Part shown: positions 54,233-63,502 of the stretch, piece after piece
How the letters are laid out: each line of letters begins with the position of its first letter
How positions within the stretch are numbered: position 1 is the first letter of the stretch
Program-made: the position numbers and the translations under genes
The notes under the pieces: model-generated
Told to the model about the DNA's origin: nothing
What the model saw: the letters and a program-made list of their open reading frames with translations, nothing else
Databases searched by the model: none
NCBI RefSeq assembly: GCF_034134805.1
Contig: NZ_CP139419.1
Location: forward strand, 1,116,001 to 1,180,000
Direction: 5' to 3'
DNA from: Streptococcus sp. S5
GTDB lineage: Bacteria > Bacillota > Bacilli > Lactobacillales > Streptococcaceae
DNA: 64,000 nucleotides

Positions 54233-56260
54233 ATGAATCATTTAAACAAAGATATCGTTTTTGGCATTCGCAAGTCTAAACTTGGAGTCTTTTCTGTCGT
54301 GATTGCGATCATGGGGGCTTGTTTTTTAACTGGACAATCTGTGGCAGCTGATCAAGTTGGAGAGCAGGCACAAGTCCAAACACAAGGGCAAGAAGCGACA
54401 ACCTCTGATCCCGCAAGCTCTCAAGTAGATACCAGCCAATATGGAGCATCTATGCCTTACACCCGTTATGAAGCAGACAAAGGGAACCTCCTTGGAAAGG
54501 CAGAGGTAGAGCAGTCTCAAGATAGTCACTCAACAGCTATTGAAGCTTCTGATCAGACTTATGTCGCTTTAAAAGAAAAAGGAGATGGTGTTTCCTTTAA
54601 GGGCAATGAGCCAGCCAATGCCTTAACTGTACGCTACACAGTGCCAGATGGAGCCAGTGGACAACTCGATGTACAGGTGAATGGTCACAGTGTTCAACAA
54701 TTGGACCTTTCATCTACGTCTAACTGGCAGTACTTGAATGACAAAGGTGTTCATGATAGTGCCCAGGAGGATACACGCGCTCGGTTCCAATTTGATGAAG
54801 TACACAGCCTTCTTCCAGGACTTCAGCTTCAAAAAGGAGATGTGGTTTCACTGGTGAAAAACAGGTCAGATGACGTCCATTATGGTCTTGACTTTGTGGA
54901 ATTTGAGCAAGCTCCAGACCCGATTGCTCAAGGGGACAATGCTATCAATATTGTATCTAAAGGAGCTACGCCAAACGACGATACTGATGACAGCCAGGCC
55001 CTCTATGATGCGATTTATGAAGCTAAACAAACCGGAAAGAATGTCTATATCCCAGCTGGGCGATTTAATCTCAATCGAAAAGTCGGTATCGATGCTTCTG
55101 ATATGAAGATTTCAGGGGCTGGTATCTGGCATACCCAACTGCATTTCACTAGCGACCAAGCTGGTGGCGGTGGTTTTGACTTCCTTCACCAAGATAACCA
55201 TGTTGAATTTAGCGATGTCTATCTGTCCTCCAACCTTCGTTCACGCTATGGTGAAAATGCTCAGTACAAGGCTATTTCTGGAACGCCAGGGAAGAACTCT
55301 CATATTCACGATATATGGGCCGAACATTTTGAAGTCGGCATGTGGATTGGCGATTATGCTGGAAAAAATGATATGAAGTACACAGATGGTCTAGTAGTAG
55401 AAAATGTCCGTTTGCGAAACAACCTGGCTGACGGAGTCAACTTTGCCCAAGGTACTAAGAATTCGATTGTCCGCAATTCTAGTATCCGTGGGAATGGAGA
55501 TGACGGACTTGCCAGCTGGTCAAGTATTGCGGATGGAACAGAATCAGCAGTAGCAGAAAATAATAAATTTTTGCACAATACGATTGAACTCGGTTGGCGC
55601 GCTGGAGGTGTGGGAATCTTTGGTGGAAAAGGCCATGAAATTGCCTACAATCGGATTAAAGACAATATCGGTGATGCCGGAATTCGCTTGACAACTGTCT
55701 TTAAGGGCCATAACTTTGATCTGAATGAAGAAGGAATTCGGGTTCACCACAATCTCTTGGAGCGTACAGGAACGAAGAGTGATATCTACAACAAGCATCG
55801 TGGATCGATTGATGTTGAAACACGCTATGGAGATATTAAAAATGTCACCATTGAGGACAATGTATTTGTAGCGCCATTTGATACAGGTGTGACCGATCAC
55901 CTCAATCCAAATGGAGGTATCCTAAACCATGTAGAAGTTAGAAACAATCAGACAATAGCGCAACTCACTCAAGCGACTGAAGGAGGAGTGTCTGCCTCCG
56001 CTTCAAAACCAGTTGGACAAGTCTTGAAAGTGAAAGAAAAACCCCTTCAAGTAAGCGCAGTGAAAGCTTCCCTTCAACCATCAAAAGTTCAACCGTCTAA
56101 AAAACAAACTGGTCTGAATCTTAAACAAGCAAATACAGTCACCAAAACAGTCAAACCTAACTATGTCTTGAAAGCAACAAATTCCAAGCAAAAGAGCTTT
56201 TTGAAAGCTCCGAGTGCTTTGTTCCTTTACCGGATGATGGGGTTAAGTCAAACGGTTTAA
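54233..56260 (+). CDS. Secreted CBM-like + parallel beta-helix glycanase-like protein
   Basis: A 675-residue exported protein. The signal peptide is YSIRK-like (FGIRKSKLGVFSVVIAIMG, cleavage near VAA-DQ). Residues about 80-235 resemble a CBM6/35-type sugar-binding domain (RYEADKGNLLGKAEV, then VHYGLDFVEFE). Residues about 240-585 form a right-handed parallel beta-helix (GATPNDDTDDSQALYDAI, RLRNNLADGVNFAQGT, GNGDDGLASWSS, NIGDAGIRL). This resembles mycodextranase/alpha-1,3-glucanase (GH87-like) enzymes, so hydrolysis of a plaque or fungal glucan is plausible, with family assignment tentative. The C-terminus is Lys/Gln-rich with no LPXTG, repeat or membrane helix, so the protein is presumably released. 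AAAGGAG precedes GTG/ATG. Confidence 0.8.
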   Translation: MNHLNKDIVFGIRKSKLGVFSVVIAIMGACFLTGQSVAADQVGEQAQVQTQGQEATTSDPASSQVDTSQYGASMPYTRYEADKGNLLGKAEVEQSQDSHSTAIEASDQTYVALKEKGDGVSFKGNEPANALTVRYTVPDGASGQLDVQVNGHSVQQLDLSSTSNWQYLNDKGVHDSAQEDTRARFQFDEVHSLLPGLQLQKGDVVSLVKNRSDDVHYGLDFVEFEQAPDPIAQGDNAINIVSKGATPNDDTDDSQALYDAIYEAKQTGKNVYIPAGRFNLNRKVGIDASDMKISGAGIWHTQLHFTSDQAGGGGFDFLHQDNHVEFSDVYLSSNLRSRYGENAQYKAISGTPGKNSHIHDIWAEHFEVGMWIGDYAGKNDMKYTDGLVVENVRLRNNLADGVNFAQGTKNSIVRNSSIRGNGDDGLASWSSIADGTESAVAENNKFLHNTIELGWRAGGVGIFGGKGHEIAYNRIKDNIGDAGIRLTTVFKGHNFDLNEEGIRVHHNLLERTGTKSDIYNKHRGSIDVETRYGDIKNVTIEDNVFVAPFDTGVTDHLNPNGGILNHVEVRNNQTIAQLTQATEGGVSASASKPVGQVLKVKEKPLQVSAVKASLQPSKVQPSKKQTGLNLKQANTVTKTVKPNYVLKATNSKQKSFLKAPSALFLYRMMGLSQTV

Positions 56261-56269
56261 GAAGGATGG

Positions 56270-56298
56270 AAATCCTGGATACAATTCCAGGATTTTTT
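56270..56298 (+). terminator. Terminator after the beta-helix gene
   Basis: AATCCTGGA and TCCAGGATT pair around a short loop with T-run. Confidence 0.85.
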
Positions 56299-56372
56299 GC
56301 TTGCTGCTAGTCCTTCATTGACAGTGAGAAGGCATATCGGTATACTAGGTATAATCTAATTAGGAGGCCTCC

Positions 56373-56882
56373 ATGATGATTCGACCCGTTCAGCTCAGCG
56401 ATGCAGCAGCTATCCGAGCGATTTACCAACCTTATGTGACAGAGACAGCCATTACCTTTGAGGTTGATGTGCCGACTGTCCTGGAATTTGAAAGACGAAT
56501 CGCAAAAACGCTGACCCAATTTCCTTATTTGGTCGCAGAAGTGGATGGGAAAGTTGTGGGGTATGCCTATGCCTCGACCTATTATGCACGCGCTGCCTAT
56601 GATTGGACCACTGAATTGTCTATTTATGTCGCAAAAGAGGCGCGTGGACAAGGGATTGGATCGGCTCTTTATACTGCCCTAGAAGAGGAGTTGCAAGCAC
56701 GAGGCTACTTACGCTTTCTGGCTTGTATCGCAGTTCCGAACGAAGCGAGCATTTCCATGCATGAAAAGCGGGGCTATGTTCAAGTGGCTCATTTCCCAAA
56801 GATTGGCTATAAGTTTAACAAATGGCATGATATCGTCTGGATGCAAAAGACCATCGAAGGGCCAGTGAGAAAAATTAAGTAA
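56373..56882 (+). CDS. GNAT acetyltransferase, phosphinothricin-acetyltransferase-like
   Basis: A 169-residue GNAT protein. The N-terminus IRPVQLSDAAAIRAIYQPYVTETAITFE, AYASTYYARAAYDWTTELSIYV and motif A EARGQGIGSALYTALEEE closely follow the Pat/Bar (PPT/methionine sulfone acetyltransferase) subgroup. The C-terminal segment has NEASISMHEKRGYVQVAHFPKIGYKFNKWHDIVWMQK. In non-producers such enzymes mainly acetylate amino acid analogues such as methionine sulfoximine. Two adjacent ATGs (56373, 56376) both suit the GGAGG upstream. Confidence 0.88.
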   Translation: MMIRPVQLSDAAAIRAIYQPYVTETAITFEVDVPTVLEFERRIAKTLTQFPYLVAEVDGKVVGYAYASTYYARAAYDWTTELSIYVAKEARGQGIGSALYTALEEELQARGYLRFLACIAVPNEASISMHEKRGYVQVAHFPKIGYKFNKWHDIVWMQKTIEGPVRKIK

Positions 56883-56987
56883 GAGCTGTTAAGGAGTAGT
56901 AGCTAAATAAAATGAAAACTCCATATCACTTGAAACAATCCATAAATAATTCAGCATAGAAGATGTTTTTATACGAAAGAGGTTTTT

Positions 56988-58562
56988 ATGACTCAAGAAC
57001 AAAGTGCTAGGCTGTTACCTCAAAAGCCCTCCAGATGGGCCAAAATTCTACTTAACCGAAAGGTTCCCATTCTCCTGTTCTTCTTACTGGAATTGGCCTT
57101 TCTTGTCTTTTCATATCTCAGCCTACAAGAGCATTTCCCATCCATTATCTTATGGGAACACTTGTTGAGTGTCTTTACCTTCTTTTACTTGCTCAATCGT
57201 TCCATGGATTCTCGTTCCAAACTGTCCTGGGTGATTATCATTGCCCTCTTTCCAATTTTTGGGACGGCTCTGCTTTACTTTTCGTTAGCTGATTTGGGTG
57301 TGAGACGCTTGAAGAAGCGGCTTGAGAATGCTACAGTGCAGGCATCTGACTATCTAAGCACCGATCCAGAAGTTGCTGATTATTTATCCCAAAGTGATCG
57401 CCAATTACAGAAATTAGCTTATTTTTTGGAGCATAGTCCAGCCCAGTTTCCTATCTACAGCAACACAGAGGTTACCTATTTTCCACTTGGAGATGACATG
57501 CTACCAGCCTTGTTAGAGGATTTGAAAAAGGCGGAACGTTATATCTTCATGGAATATTTCATTATTGACGAAGGGATCATGTGGGGTGAGATTTTAGCTA
57601 TTTTGGAGGAGAAGGCCAAGGCAGGTCTGGACGTTCGTGTCATGTTTGATGGGATGAATGAGATGACTACCTTGTCCTACGATTATATCGAGCGCTTGCA
57701 CAAGGTTGGGATTAAGGCTCAGACCTTCTCACCAGTCAAGCCCATTCTATCAACCTATTACAATTACCGCGACCATCGAAAGATTACAGTGATTGATGGT
57801 CAAGTTGCTTACACTGGTGGCGTTAATATTGCTGATGAGTATGTCAATAAACGAGAACGCTTTGGTCATTGGAAAGACACGACCCTTCGCTTAGATGGTT
57901 CAGCAGTTCAAACACTGAAAGCTCTCTTTTTGACCATGTGGACAGTGACTGGAATAGAAGATAAAAGGGATATGGAGCGCTATCTACAAGAAAAACCTCA
58001 ACAAAGAAAGAGTCAGGGCTTTGTACTCCCTTATGGCAATTCACCATTGACCTATCACAAAGTGGCTGAGGATGTTTATCTTCATTTACTGAATACATCG
58101 ACCGATTATGTTCACATCATGACCCCTTATTTGATCTTGGATGACGAATTGGTTAGAGCTATGACTTTCGCGGCCAAACGAGGAGTAGATGTTCGGATCA
58201 TTATGCCAGGGATTCCAGATAAACAATATGCCTTTGATATTGCGACGACCTATTTTAAAGTGCTCTTGGATGCTGGCGTCCGTATTTTCCGTTATACCCC
58301 AGGTTTTGTCCATGCTAAAGTTTATGTTTCTGATAGCCAACAAGCTGTGGTAGGAACCATTAATACAGACTACCGAAGTCTTTATCAAAATTTTGAAGAT
58401 GGGGTCTATCTCTACAAAACTCTGGAAGTGCTAAAGATTGAAGAAGATTTTGAGAAAACCCAGGCTCTCTCAGAGGAAGTCACTCTAGAAAGTTTATCTA
58501 AAATGCCTATGGCTCATCGTCTGGGCGGTTATCTTTTTTCTCTGATTGGACCTTTGATGTAA
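56988..58562 (+). CDS. cls: Cardiolipin synthase
   Basis: A 524-residue membrane-bound phospholipase-D-superfamily enzyme condensing phosphatidylglycerols to cardiolipin. Two N-terminal transmembrane helices (about 24-48 and 78-104) precede the cytosolic domain. Both HKD motifs are intact: HRKITVIDGQVAYTGGVNIAD (about 263-283) and HAKVYVSDSQQAVVGTINTD (about 442-461). Length is standard for Firmicute Cls. AAAGAGG precedes the ATG, and the next gene starts 15 bp after the stop. Confidence 0.94.
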   Translation: MTQEQSARLLPQKPSRWAKILLNRKVPILLFFLLELAFLVFSYLSLQEHFPSIILWEHLLSVFTFFYLLNRSMDSRSKLSWVIIIALFPIFGTALLYFSLADLGVRRLKKRLENATVQASDYLSTDPEVADYLSQSDRQLQKLAYFLEHSPAQFPIYSNTEVTYFPLGDDMLPALLEDLKKAERYIFMEYFIIDEGIMWGEILAILEEKAKAGLDVRVMFDGMNEMTTLSYDYIERLHKVGIKAQTFSPVKPILSTYYNYRDHRKITVIDGQVAYTGGVNIADEYVNKRERFGHWKDTTLRLDGSAVQTLKALFLTMWTVTGIEDKRDMERYLQEKPQQRKSQGFVLPYGNSPLTYHKVAEDVYLHLLNTSTDYVHIMTPYLILDDELVRAMTFAAKRGVDVRIIMPGIPDKQYAFDIATTYFKVLLDAGVRIFRYTPGFVHAKVYVSDSQQAVVGTINTDYRSLYQNFEDGVYLYKTLEVLKIEEDFEKTQALSEEVTLESLSKMPMAHRLGGYLFSLIGPLM

Positions 58563-58577
58563 AAAAGGAGGAATCAT

Positions 58578-59237
58578 ATGGATACAAAAATTCTTTTGAA
58601 ATTGTTAGAAAACCAAGCTGATCCAGCGAAAGTCTCAGCAATGGAAGCTTATATGAAAAATAAATTCAGCTTTCTTGGCGTTCAAAAACCAATTCTCAAA
58701 AAGATTGAAAGAGAGTTTTTTAAACCCTTCATAAAGGATCCAATTGATTGGACTTTTGTGGAAGAGTGTTGGCAGCAACCTTACCGTGAGTTTCAATATA
58801 TTGCTATGGATTATCTGGATAAAAAGAAGAAGGAGCTTAGACCTGAAGATTTTCCAAAGCTAAAGGAATTGGCTCAAACCAAGTCCTGGTGGGATAGTAT
58901 TGATCAGTTGGACCGCATCATCGGAGAGATTACTTTCACATATCCAGAAACCAAACAGGTTATGCTGGATTGGAGTAGGGATCAGGACTTTTGGTTGAGG
59001 CGGATTGCCATTGATCACCAGCTTATGAGGAAAGAAAAAACAGATACGGATTTGTTAGAAAAAGTGATCCTCAATAATCTAGGTCAAAGCGAGTTCTTTA
59101 TAAATAAGGCAATTGGCTGGAGCTTACGCAACTATTCCAAGGTCAATCCGGATTGGGTAGGGGCCTTTATCGACCGCTATCGAGATCAGTTGTCACCATT
59201 AAGCATTCGGGAAGGAAGCAAGTACTTACCTTCTTGA
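58578..59237 (+). CDS. DNA alkylation repair protein, AlkD-like
   Basis: A 219-residue all-helical HEAT-like repeat protein. The family's signature stretches are visible: FLGVQKPILKKIEREFFKPF, CWQQPYREFQYIAMDYL, TKSWWDSIDQLDRIIGEI, DQDFWLRRIAIDHQLM and FFINKAIGWSLRNYSKVNP. The conserved WWDxID and W-RNYS residues belong to the AlkD active surface, which excises cationic alkylpurines without base flipping. AAAAAGGAGG precedes the ATG, 15 bp after cls, so probably co-transcribed. The promoter of a downstream ncRNA candidate overlaps its last codons. Confidence 0.92.
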   Translation: MDTKILLKLLENQADPAKVSAMEAYMKNKFSFLGVQKPILKKIEREFFKPFIKDPIDWTFVEECWQQPYREFQYIAMDYLDKKKKELRPEDFPKLKELAQTKSWWDSIDQLDRIIGEITFTYPETKQVMLDWSRDQDFWLRRIAIDHQLMRKEKTDTDLLEKVILNNLGQSEFFINKAIGWSLRNYSKVNPDWVGAFIDRYRDQLSPLSIREGSKYLPS

Positions 59238-59263
59238 CAGTTTGTGGATGTTCATGGTAAACT
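59234..59263 (+). promoter_or_regulatory. Promoter of the ncRNA candidate
   Basis: TTGACA at 59234-59239 and TAAACT at 59258-59263 with 18-bp spacing. The -35 box overlaps the stop codon of the AlkD-like gene. Confidence 0.6.
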
Positions 59264-59267
59264 AGAT

Positions 59268-59421
59268 TCATGCGATGAGTCGATTGGCTCCTTTGGAGCC
59301 TTTTGCGCTGAGGAGGTCTACATTCAATTGTAACGCAGGAGCGGACCTTGAACAGTTGTGTGAACCTGCTGTTCTCACCGAAAGGTGCCTCAAATCCTGG
59401 TCTTCGGATCAGGATTTTTTT
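59268..59421 (+). ncRNA. Candidate standalone structured ncRNA, family not recognised
   Basis: A roughly 150-nt transcript is predicted between a promoter and a strong Rho-independent terminator (ATCCTGGTC / GATCAGGAT with a TTCG loop and T-run, 59394-59421). Internal structure includes a perfect GGCTCC-TTT-GGAGCC hairpin (59286-59300), AGGTC / GACCT pairing around a CAATTG segment and CACC-GAAA-GGTG. There is no ORF of note. The downstream DUF3137 gene has its own promoter after the terminator, so this is more likely a small RNA than a riboswitch. It does not show SRP RNA, tmRNA or RNase P signature motifs; 6S RNA was considered but not established. Confidence 0.55.
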
Positions 59422-59456
59422 GTTTCCTCAAAGAACCGAAAACTATTATAATACAG

Positions 59457-59485
59457 TTGCTACAAAGTTATGTTGGTGTTATAAT
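59457..59485 (+). promoter_or_regulatory. Promoter of the DUF3137-lemA operon
   Basis: TTGCTA at 59457-59462 and TATAAT at 59480-59485, 17-bp spacing; a second TATAAT occurs at 59447-59452. Confidence 0.65.
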
Positions 59486-59522
59486 ATAGTAAAGTGCCTA
59501 GGTCAGAAAGGAGTGGAGTTGA

Positions 59523-60524
59523 TTGGGAGATTTCTATCATTCTAATGATTCAGCATCTACAGACTATTCGCATAAAATTGAGGAGCTTGAAAACTCTAAA
59601 CAATTTCAGGATGCCATCGGATTGATCCGAGAACAGATGAAGAACAATCTTAAGTGGAATGTTTTGCGATCCTTTGGTATTATTTGCGCCATACTGTCTC
59701 TCATTTTATTGCGTTTTGCAGCTATTCCTTTGATCCTTTTAGTTGTTGGTTTGTATTATTGGCCACAATATAAAAAACGAAAAGCCTTGTTTGGGGATCG
59801 AATTCGTTCGAACGATGAGATCTATCTTGATGATATCCTTTCGCCTGTATTAAAGGAAGTTTTTCCTCGAGCTTCGATCAAAGAGGACGGTTCCATCCCT
59901 TCTGAAGCTCTCTCGCATTTATGTCCTCGGTCGACTGATTTTCTATGTTTCAAAGAACTATCGTTTCATGATGACAAAGAGCTAACGGTGTCAAATCTCT
60001 ATGCCCATCATACGGAGACTCGTTACCGGACATCTAATGGACATACGAGGACGGAACATGTGGAAGTTACAGATTTCCTTGGACAAGTGTTCTCTTTATG
60101 TCTACCGATCAATTTCTCTGGTCATCTTCGGGTGGTTCCGACCAAGAAATCATTTCTTTTTAAGAGGGAGGTGAATGGGGTTTATCCTGGAGCCAGAGGA
60201 GATGAAGTTCAGATTGAAACCGAGGATATTCGCAATAACGAAAATTACAATATCTACTGCACGGATGAACTGTCTGCCCGTAAATTTCTCACCCCTAAGA
60301 TGTTGGAATGGTTTGATCGACAAATTTCTCAAAATGCCATGTGTGTATTTTTGAAAGACAAGAAACTATTTATTTCTTTGTATACCGATCGCTATATCTT
60401 TCCGACGCCCCAAAAACCAGAAGATATTGATCAACTATCTTTGGTATCTGAATATCATAAATTATGCAGAGAACTAGCTTTAATTAAAGAAATAACAGCA
60501 ATTTTTGAAGGAGAAGCATCATGA
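59523..60524 (+). CDS. DUF3137-like membrane protein
   Basis: A 333-residue protein starting at a TTG with AAAGGAG nine bases upstream. A short helical N-terminus (HKIEELENSKQFQDAIGLIREQM) is followed by two close hydrophobic helices (about residues 48-82) and a large soluble C-terminal region (EIYLDDILSPVLKEVF, LSHLCPRSTDFLCFKELSFHDDK, RYRTSNGHTRTEHVEVTDFLG, MLEWFDRQI). This arrangement matches DUF3137 proteins, commonly encoded beside LemA. Their function is unknown, though a link to envelope stress has been suggested for LemA partners. The stop overlaps the lemA ATG by 4 bp. Confidence 0.82.
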   Translation: MGDFYHSNDSASTDYSHKIEELENSKQFQDAIGLIREQMKNNLKWNVLRSFGIICAILSLILLRFAAIPLILLVVGLYYWPQYKKRKALFGDRIRSNDEIYLDDILSPVLKEVFPRASIKEDGSIPSEALSHLCPRSTDFLCFKELSFHDDKELTVSNLYAHHTETRYRTSNGHTRTEHVEVTDFLGQVFSLCLPINFSGHLRVVPTKKSFLFKREVNGVYPGARGDEVQIETEDIRNNENYNIYCTDELSARKFLTPKMLEWFDRQISQNAMCVFLKDKKLFISLYTDRYIFPTPQKPEDIDQLSLVSEYHKLCRELALIKEITAIFEGEAS

Positions 60525-61072
60525 ATCTCATTATCGGCTTAATCATATTTGTTGCCCTATTGGCTATTTGGTTTATTAGTGTAGGAAATCGTCTCAATCG
60601 CTATCTAGTGACCATTGAAGAATCAAAGAGAACGGTCGATATCGTTCTCGTAAAACGCTATGATACCATTTCGGAAATGCTAAAAGTAGCCAAAGCTTAT
60701 GCCAAACATGAGCAACAGATTTTCACTGATTTAGTTGCTTTACGCCAAGGAGCAACTATTCAAGAATCCAACCAAGTCATTACCAATCAAAATGATGTCT
60801 TGGCACAAATTCGTGCAGTGGGTGAAAACTATCCAGAGCTCTTGTCTTCTAACCAATTCTTGGCCCTACAAAAGGAAATTGCTGACGAAAATGAAGATCT
60901 TGCTGCAGCGAAGCGAATTGTTAACAGTAATGTCAGCCACATCAATCAAGAAATTGTTTCCTTTCCAGCGTCTATCGTAGCAGGTGTAAAGGGGATCCAT
61001 CAAGTTCCATTTCTTGCTGAAGAAACACAAGGTAAGAAAGATTTAAGTGATTTGAACTATGACCTGAATTAA
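60521..61072 (+). CDS. lemA: LemA family protein
   Basis: A 183-residue membrane-anchored protein. The N-terminal helix (LIIGLIIFVALLAIWFISVGNRLNR) is followed by a long helical bundle with the family signature region KRYDTISEMLKVAKAYAKHEQ and RIVNSNVSHINQEIVSFPASIVAG. LemA proteins occur widely; the role is not established, and in Listeria a peptide derived from one is presented to host cells. It overlaps the DUF3137 gene, so the pair is translationally coupled. A terminator hairpin (ATCCTG / CAGGAT) follows. Confidence 0.92.
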   Translation: MNLIIGLIIFVALLAIWFISVGNRLNRYLVTIEESKRTVDIVLVKRYDTISEMLKVAKAYAKHEQQIFTDLVALRQGATIQESNQVITNQNDVLAQIRAVGENYPELLSSNQFLALQKEIADENEDLAAAKRIVNSNVSHINQEIVSFPASIVAGVKGIHQVPFLAEETQGKKDLSDLNYDLN

Positions 61073-61097
61073 AGAGCTTTTATGATAAATAACCATT

Positions 61098-61128
61098 AAA
61101 AATCCTGGTCTTAGAATCAGGATTTTTT
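61098..61128 (+). terminator. Terminator after lemA
   Basis: AAATCCTG and CAGGATTT pair around GTCTTAGAAT, with a T-run. The arm sequence is the same as in the ncRNA terminator at 59391-59421. Confidence 0.85.
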
Positions 61129-61216
61129 CCTACTGTTGGTACTTTTCATTTATGCCAAAAAATTGTATAATGGTACAAATACTCAATTTTTAGAAAATTT
61201 TGAAAGAGGATTTACT

Positions 61217-62293
61217 ATGGGATACACAGTTGCTGTTGTCGGTGCTACAGGTGCCGTTGGTGCTCAAATGATCAAAATGTTGGAAGAATCTACTCTTCCA
61301 ATCGATAAAATTCGCTACCTTGCGTCAGCACGTTCTGCAGGAAAAGTCTTGCAATTTAAAGGGCAAGACGTGACCATCGAAGAAACGACTGAAGATGCTT
61401 TTGAAGGCGTTGATATTGCTCTTTTCTCAGCTGGTGGTTCAACATCTGCCAAATATGCACCTTATGCGGTAAAAGCAGGCGCAGTAGTGGTTGATAACAC
61501 TTCTTATTTCCGTCAAAATCCGGATGTCCCATTGGTAGTTCCTGAAGTGAATGCACATGCTCTTGATGCTCACAACGGAATCATCTCTTGTCCAAACTGT
61601 TCAACAATCCAAATGATGGTCGCTCTTGAGCCAGTTCGTCAAAAATGGGGCTTGGACCGTATCATCGTATCTACTTACCAAGCTGTTTCAGGTGCCGGTA
61701 TGGGAGCTATTCTTGAAACCCAACGTGAGTTGAAGGAAGTCTTGAATGATGGGGTCAACCCACGCGATGTCAAAGCTGAAATCTTGCCTTCAGGTGGTGA
61801 TAAAAAACATTACCCAATTGCTTTCAACGCTCTTCCACAAATTGACGTCTTCACAGAAAATGACTATACTTACGAAGAAATGAAGATGACAAACGAGACT
61901 AAGAAAATTATGGAAGACGATAGCATTGCCGTGTCAGCAACTTGTGTGCGGATTCCAGTCTTGTCAGCTCACTCAGAGTCAGTCTACATTGAAACAAAAG
62001 AAGTGGCACCAATTGACGAAGTGAAAGCTGCTATTGCAGAATTCCCAGGTGCAGTCCTTGAAGACGATGTCGCTCACCAAATCTATCCTCAAGCAGTCAA
62101 TGCTGTCGGTTCACGTGATACATTCGTCGGACGGATTCGTAAAGACTTGGATGCTGAAAAAGGAATCCACATGTGGGTTGTTTCAGATAACCTCCTTAAA
62201 GGAGCTGCTTGGAACTCAGTCCAAATCGCAGAAACTCTTCACGAACGCGGACTCGTACGTCCAACAGCTGAATTGAAATTTGAATTGAAATAG
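61217..62293 (+). CDS. asd: Aspartate-semialdehyde dehydrogenase
   Basis: A 358-residue NADPH-dependent enzyme reducing aspartyl phosphate to aspartate semialdehyde for lysine/DAP, threonine and methionine. Seen: [10 protein letters not shown] (Rossmann loop), [15 protein letters not shown], the catalytic Cys in [11 protein letters not shown] (about residues 128-138), [11 protein letters not shown], and the His in [10 protein letters not shown]. The ATG at 61217 follows GAAAGAGGA and is the family start; the open frame further upstream is spurious. dapA follows after a dispersed repeat, so the two may be read together. Confidence 0.96.
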   Translation: MGYTVAVVGATGAVGAQMIKMLEESTLPIDKIRYLASARSAGKVLQFKGQDVTIEETTEDAFEGVDIALFSAGGSTSAKYAPYAVKAGAVVVDNTSYFRQNPDVPLVVPEVNAHALDAHNGIISCPNCSTIQMMVALEPVRQKWGLDRIIVSTYQAVSGAGMGAILETQRELKEVLNDGVNPRDVKAEILPSGGDKKHYPIAFNALPQIDVFTENDYTYEEMKMTNETKKIMEDDSIAVSATCVRIPVLSAHSESVYIETKEVAPIDEVKAAIAEFPGAVLEDDVAHQIYPQAVNAVGSRDTFVGRIRKDLDAEKGIHMWVVSDNLLKGAAWNSVQIAETLHERGLVRPTAELKFELK

Positions 62294-62524
62294 GGAGCGA
62301 AACAGAAATCAGTAACTCGAAGAGTTTGATTTCGTAGTTTCGCCCCCGCACAGTTGATTAGGAAGTACGAATGTTGCAAACATGAGTAGTTCCAATCAAC
62401 CACTGCGTCAGGATTCAGAAATCAGCAACTCGAAGAGTTTGATTTCTTCCTCAGCTTTCTAACGAATCAACTTGTTTTATGAACAGATCTTGAGGCAAAG
62501 GCAAGCATGCCCCAGCCTCTTTCT
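62294..62524 (+). repeat. Dispersed two-hairpin repeat, copy 3, with internal duplication
   Basis: Between asd and dapA lies the same module as copies 1 and 2: a first hairpin (GGAGCGAAACAGAAATC...GATTTCGTAGTTTCGCCCC), then CCGCACAGTTGATTAGG, an interior stem (ATGTT-GCA-AACAT) and CCAATCAACCACTGCGTC. It then adds a second version of the CAGAAATCAG(T/C)AACTCG hairpin (62303-62337 and 62416-62446) and a terminator-like GAGGC / GCCTC hairpin at about 62492-62520. No protein-coding content is evident. Confidence 0.75.
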
Positions 62525-62545
62525 TATATAGAGAAAGGTTTTTCA

Positions 62546-63481
62546 ATGTCTTATAATGATTTAAAAGATTGTAAAATCATCACTGCATTTATCACCCCCT
62601 TCCATGAAGATGGAACCATTAATTTTGATGCTCTTCCTGCCTTGATCGAGCACCTCTTGGCTCATCATACAGATGGGATTCTCTTAGCTGGAACGACTGC
62701 AGAAAGTCCAACTCTGACCCACGATGAGGAATTGCAACTCTTTGCGGCCGTTCAAAAGATTGTCAATGGTCGAGTTCCTTTGATCGCTGGTGTCGGAACC
62801 AATGAAACCCGCGACTCGATTGAGTTCGTTAAAGAAGTGGATGCTTTTGGTGGCTTTGCAGCAGGATTGGCTATCGTCCCTTACTACAACAAACCATCCC
62901 AAGAAGGAATGTATCAACACTTTAAAGCGATTGCGGATGCATCTAATCTTCCGATTATTATCTACAATATTCCAGGGCGAGTGGTTGTCGAAATGACACC
63001 AGAAACCATGCTTCGTTTGGCAGAACACCCAAATATCATTGGGGTAAAAGAGTGTACAACCCTGGCTAATATGGCCTACTTGATTGAACACAAGCCAGAA
63101 GAATTTCTCGTCTATACAGGGGAAGATGGAGATGCTTTCCATGCGATGAACCTTGGGGCTGATGGAGTGATCTCAGTGGCTTCTCATACAAATGGAGATG
63201 AAATGCATGAGATGTTCCAAGCCATTGAACACAATGATATTAAAAAGGCTGCGGCTATCCAACGTCAATTTATCCCTAAAGTCAATGCTCTCTTCTCATA
63301 TCCGAGTCCAGCTCCTGTCAAAGCTGTCTTAAACTATATGGGCTTTGAAGCAGGGCCAACTCGTTTGCCATTGGTGCCAGCACCGGCAGAAGAAGCGAAA
63401 CGTATCATCAAGGTTGTAGTAGATGGGGATTACCATGCTACTAAAGAGATCATTACGGGAGTCCTTCGTCCGGATTATTAA
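62546..63481 (+). CDS. dapA: 4-hydroxy-tetrahydrodipicolinate synthase
   Basis: A 311-residue class I aldolase-type enzyme condensing pyruvate with aspartate semialdehyde, first step of the lysine/DAP branch. Seen: [14 protein letters not shown], the substrate-contact GTTAESPTL loop, the proton-relay Tyr in [22 protein letters not shown] and the Schiff-base Lys in NIIGVKECT (about residue 168). The ATG at 62546 follows AGAAAGG and matches the family start; an upstream in-frame codon at 62507 lies in the repeat. asd, immediately upstream, makes its substrate. Confidence 0.95.
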   Translation: MSYNDLKDCKIITAFITPFHEDGTINFDALPALIEHLLAHHTDGILLAGTTAESPTLTHDEELQLFAAVQKIVNGRVPLIAGVGTNETRDSIEFVKEVDAFGGFAAGLAIVPYYNKPSQEGMYQHFKAIADASNLPIIIYNIPGRVVVEMTPETMLRLAEHPNIIGVKECTTLANMAYLIEHKPEEFLVYTGEDGDAFHAMNLGADGVISVASHTNGDEMHEMFQAIEHNDIKKAAAIQRQFIPKVNALFSYPSPAPVKAVLNYMGFEAGPTRLPLVPAPAEEAKRIIKVVVDGDYHATKEIITGVLRPDY

Positions 63482-63502
63482 TAAAATTGTCATGAGGAAT
63501 GT

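Noticed and set aside
59268..59421. Signal recognition particle RNA, tmRNA or RNase P RNA
   Set aside because: The diagnostic motifs of those RNAs (for example the GGAAGGAAGCAGC-like SRP core) are absent; the interval is kept only as an unassigned ncRNA candidate.
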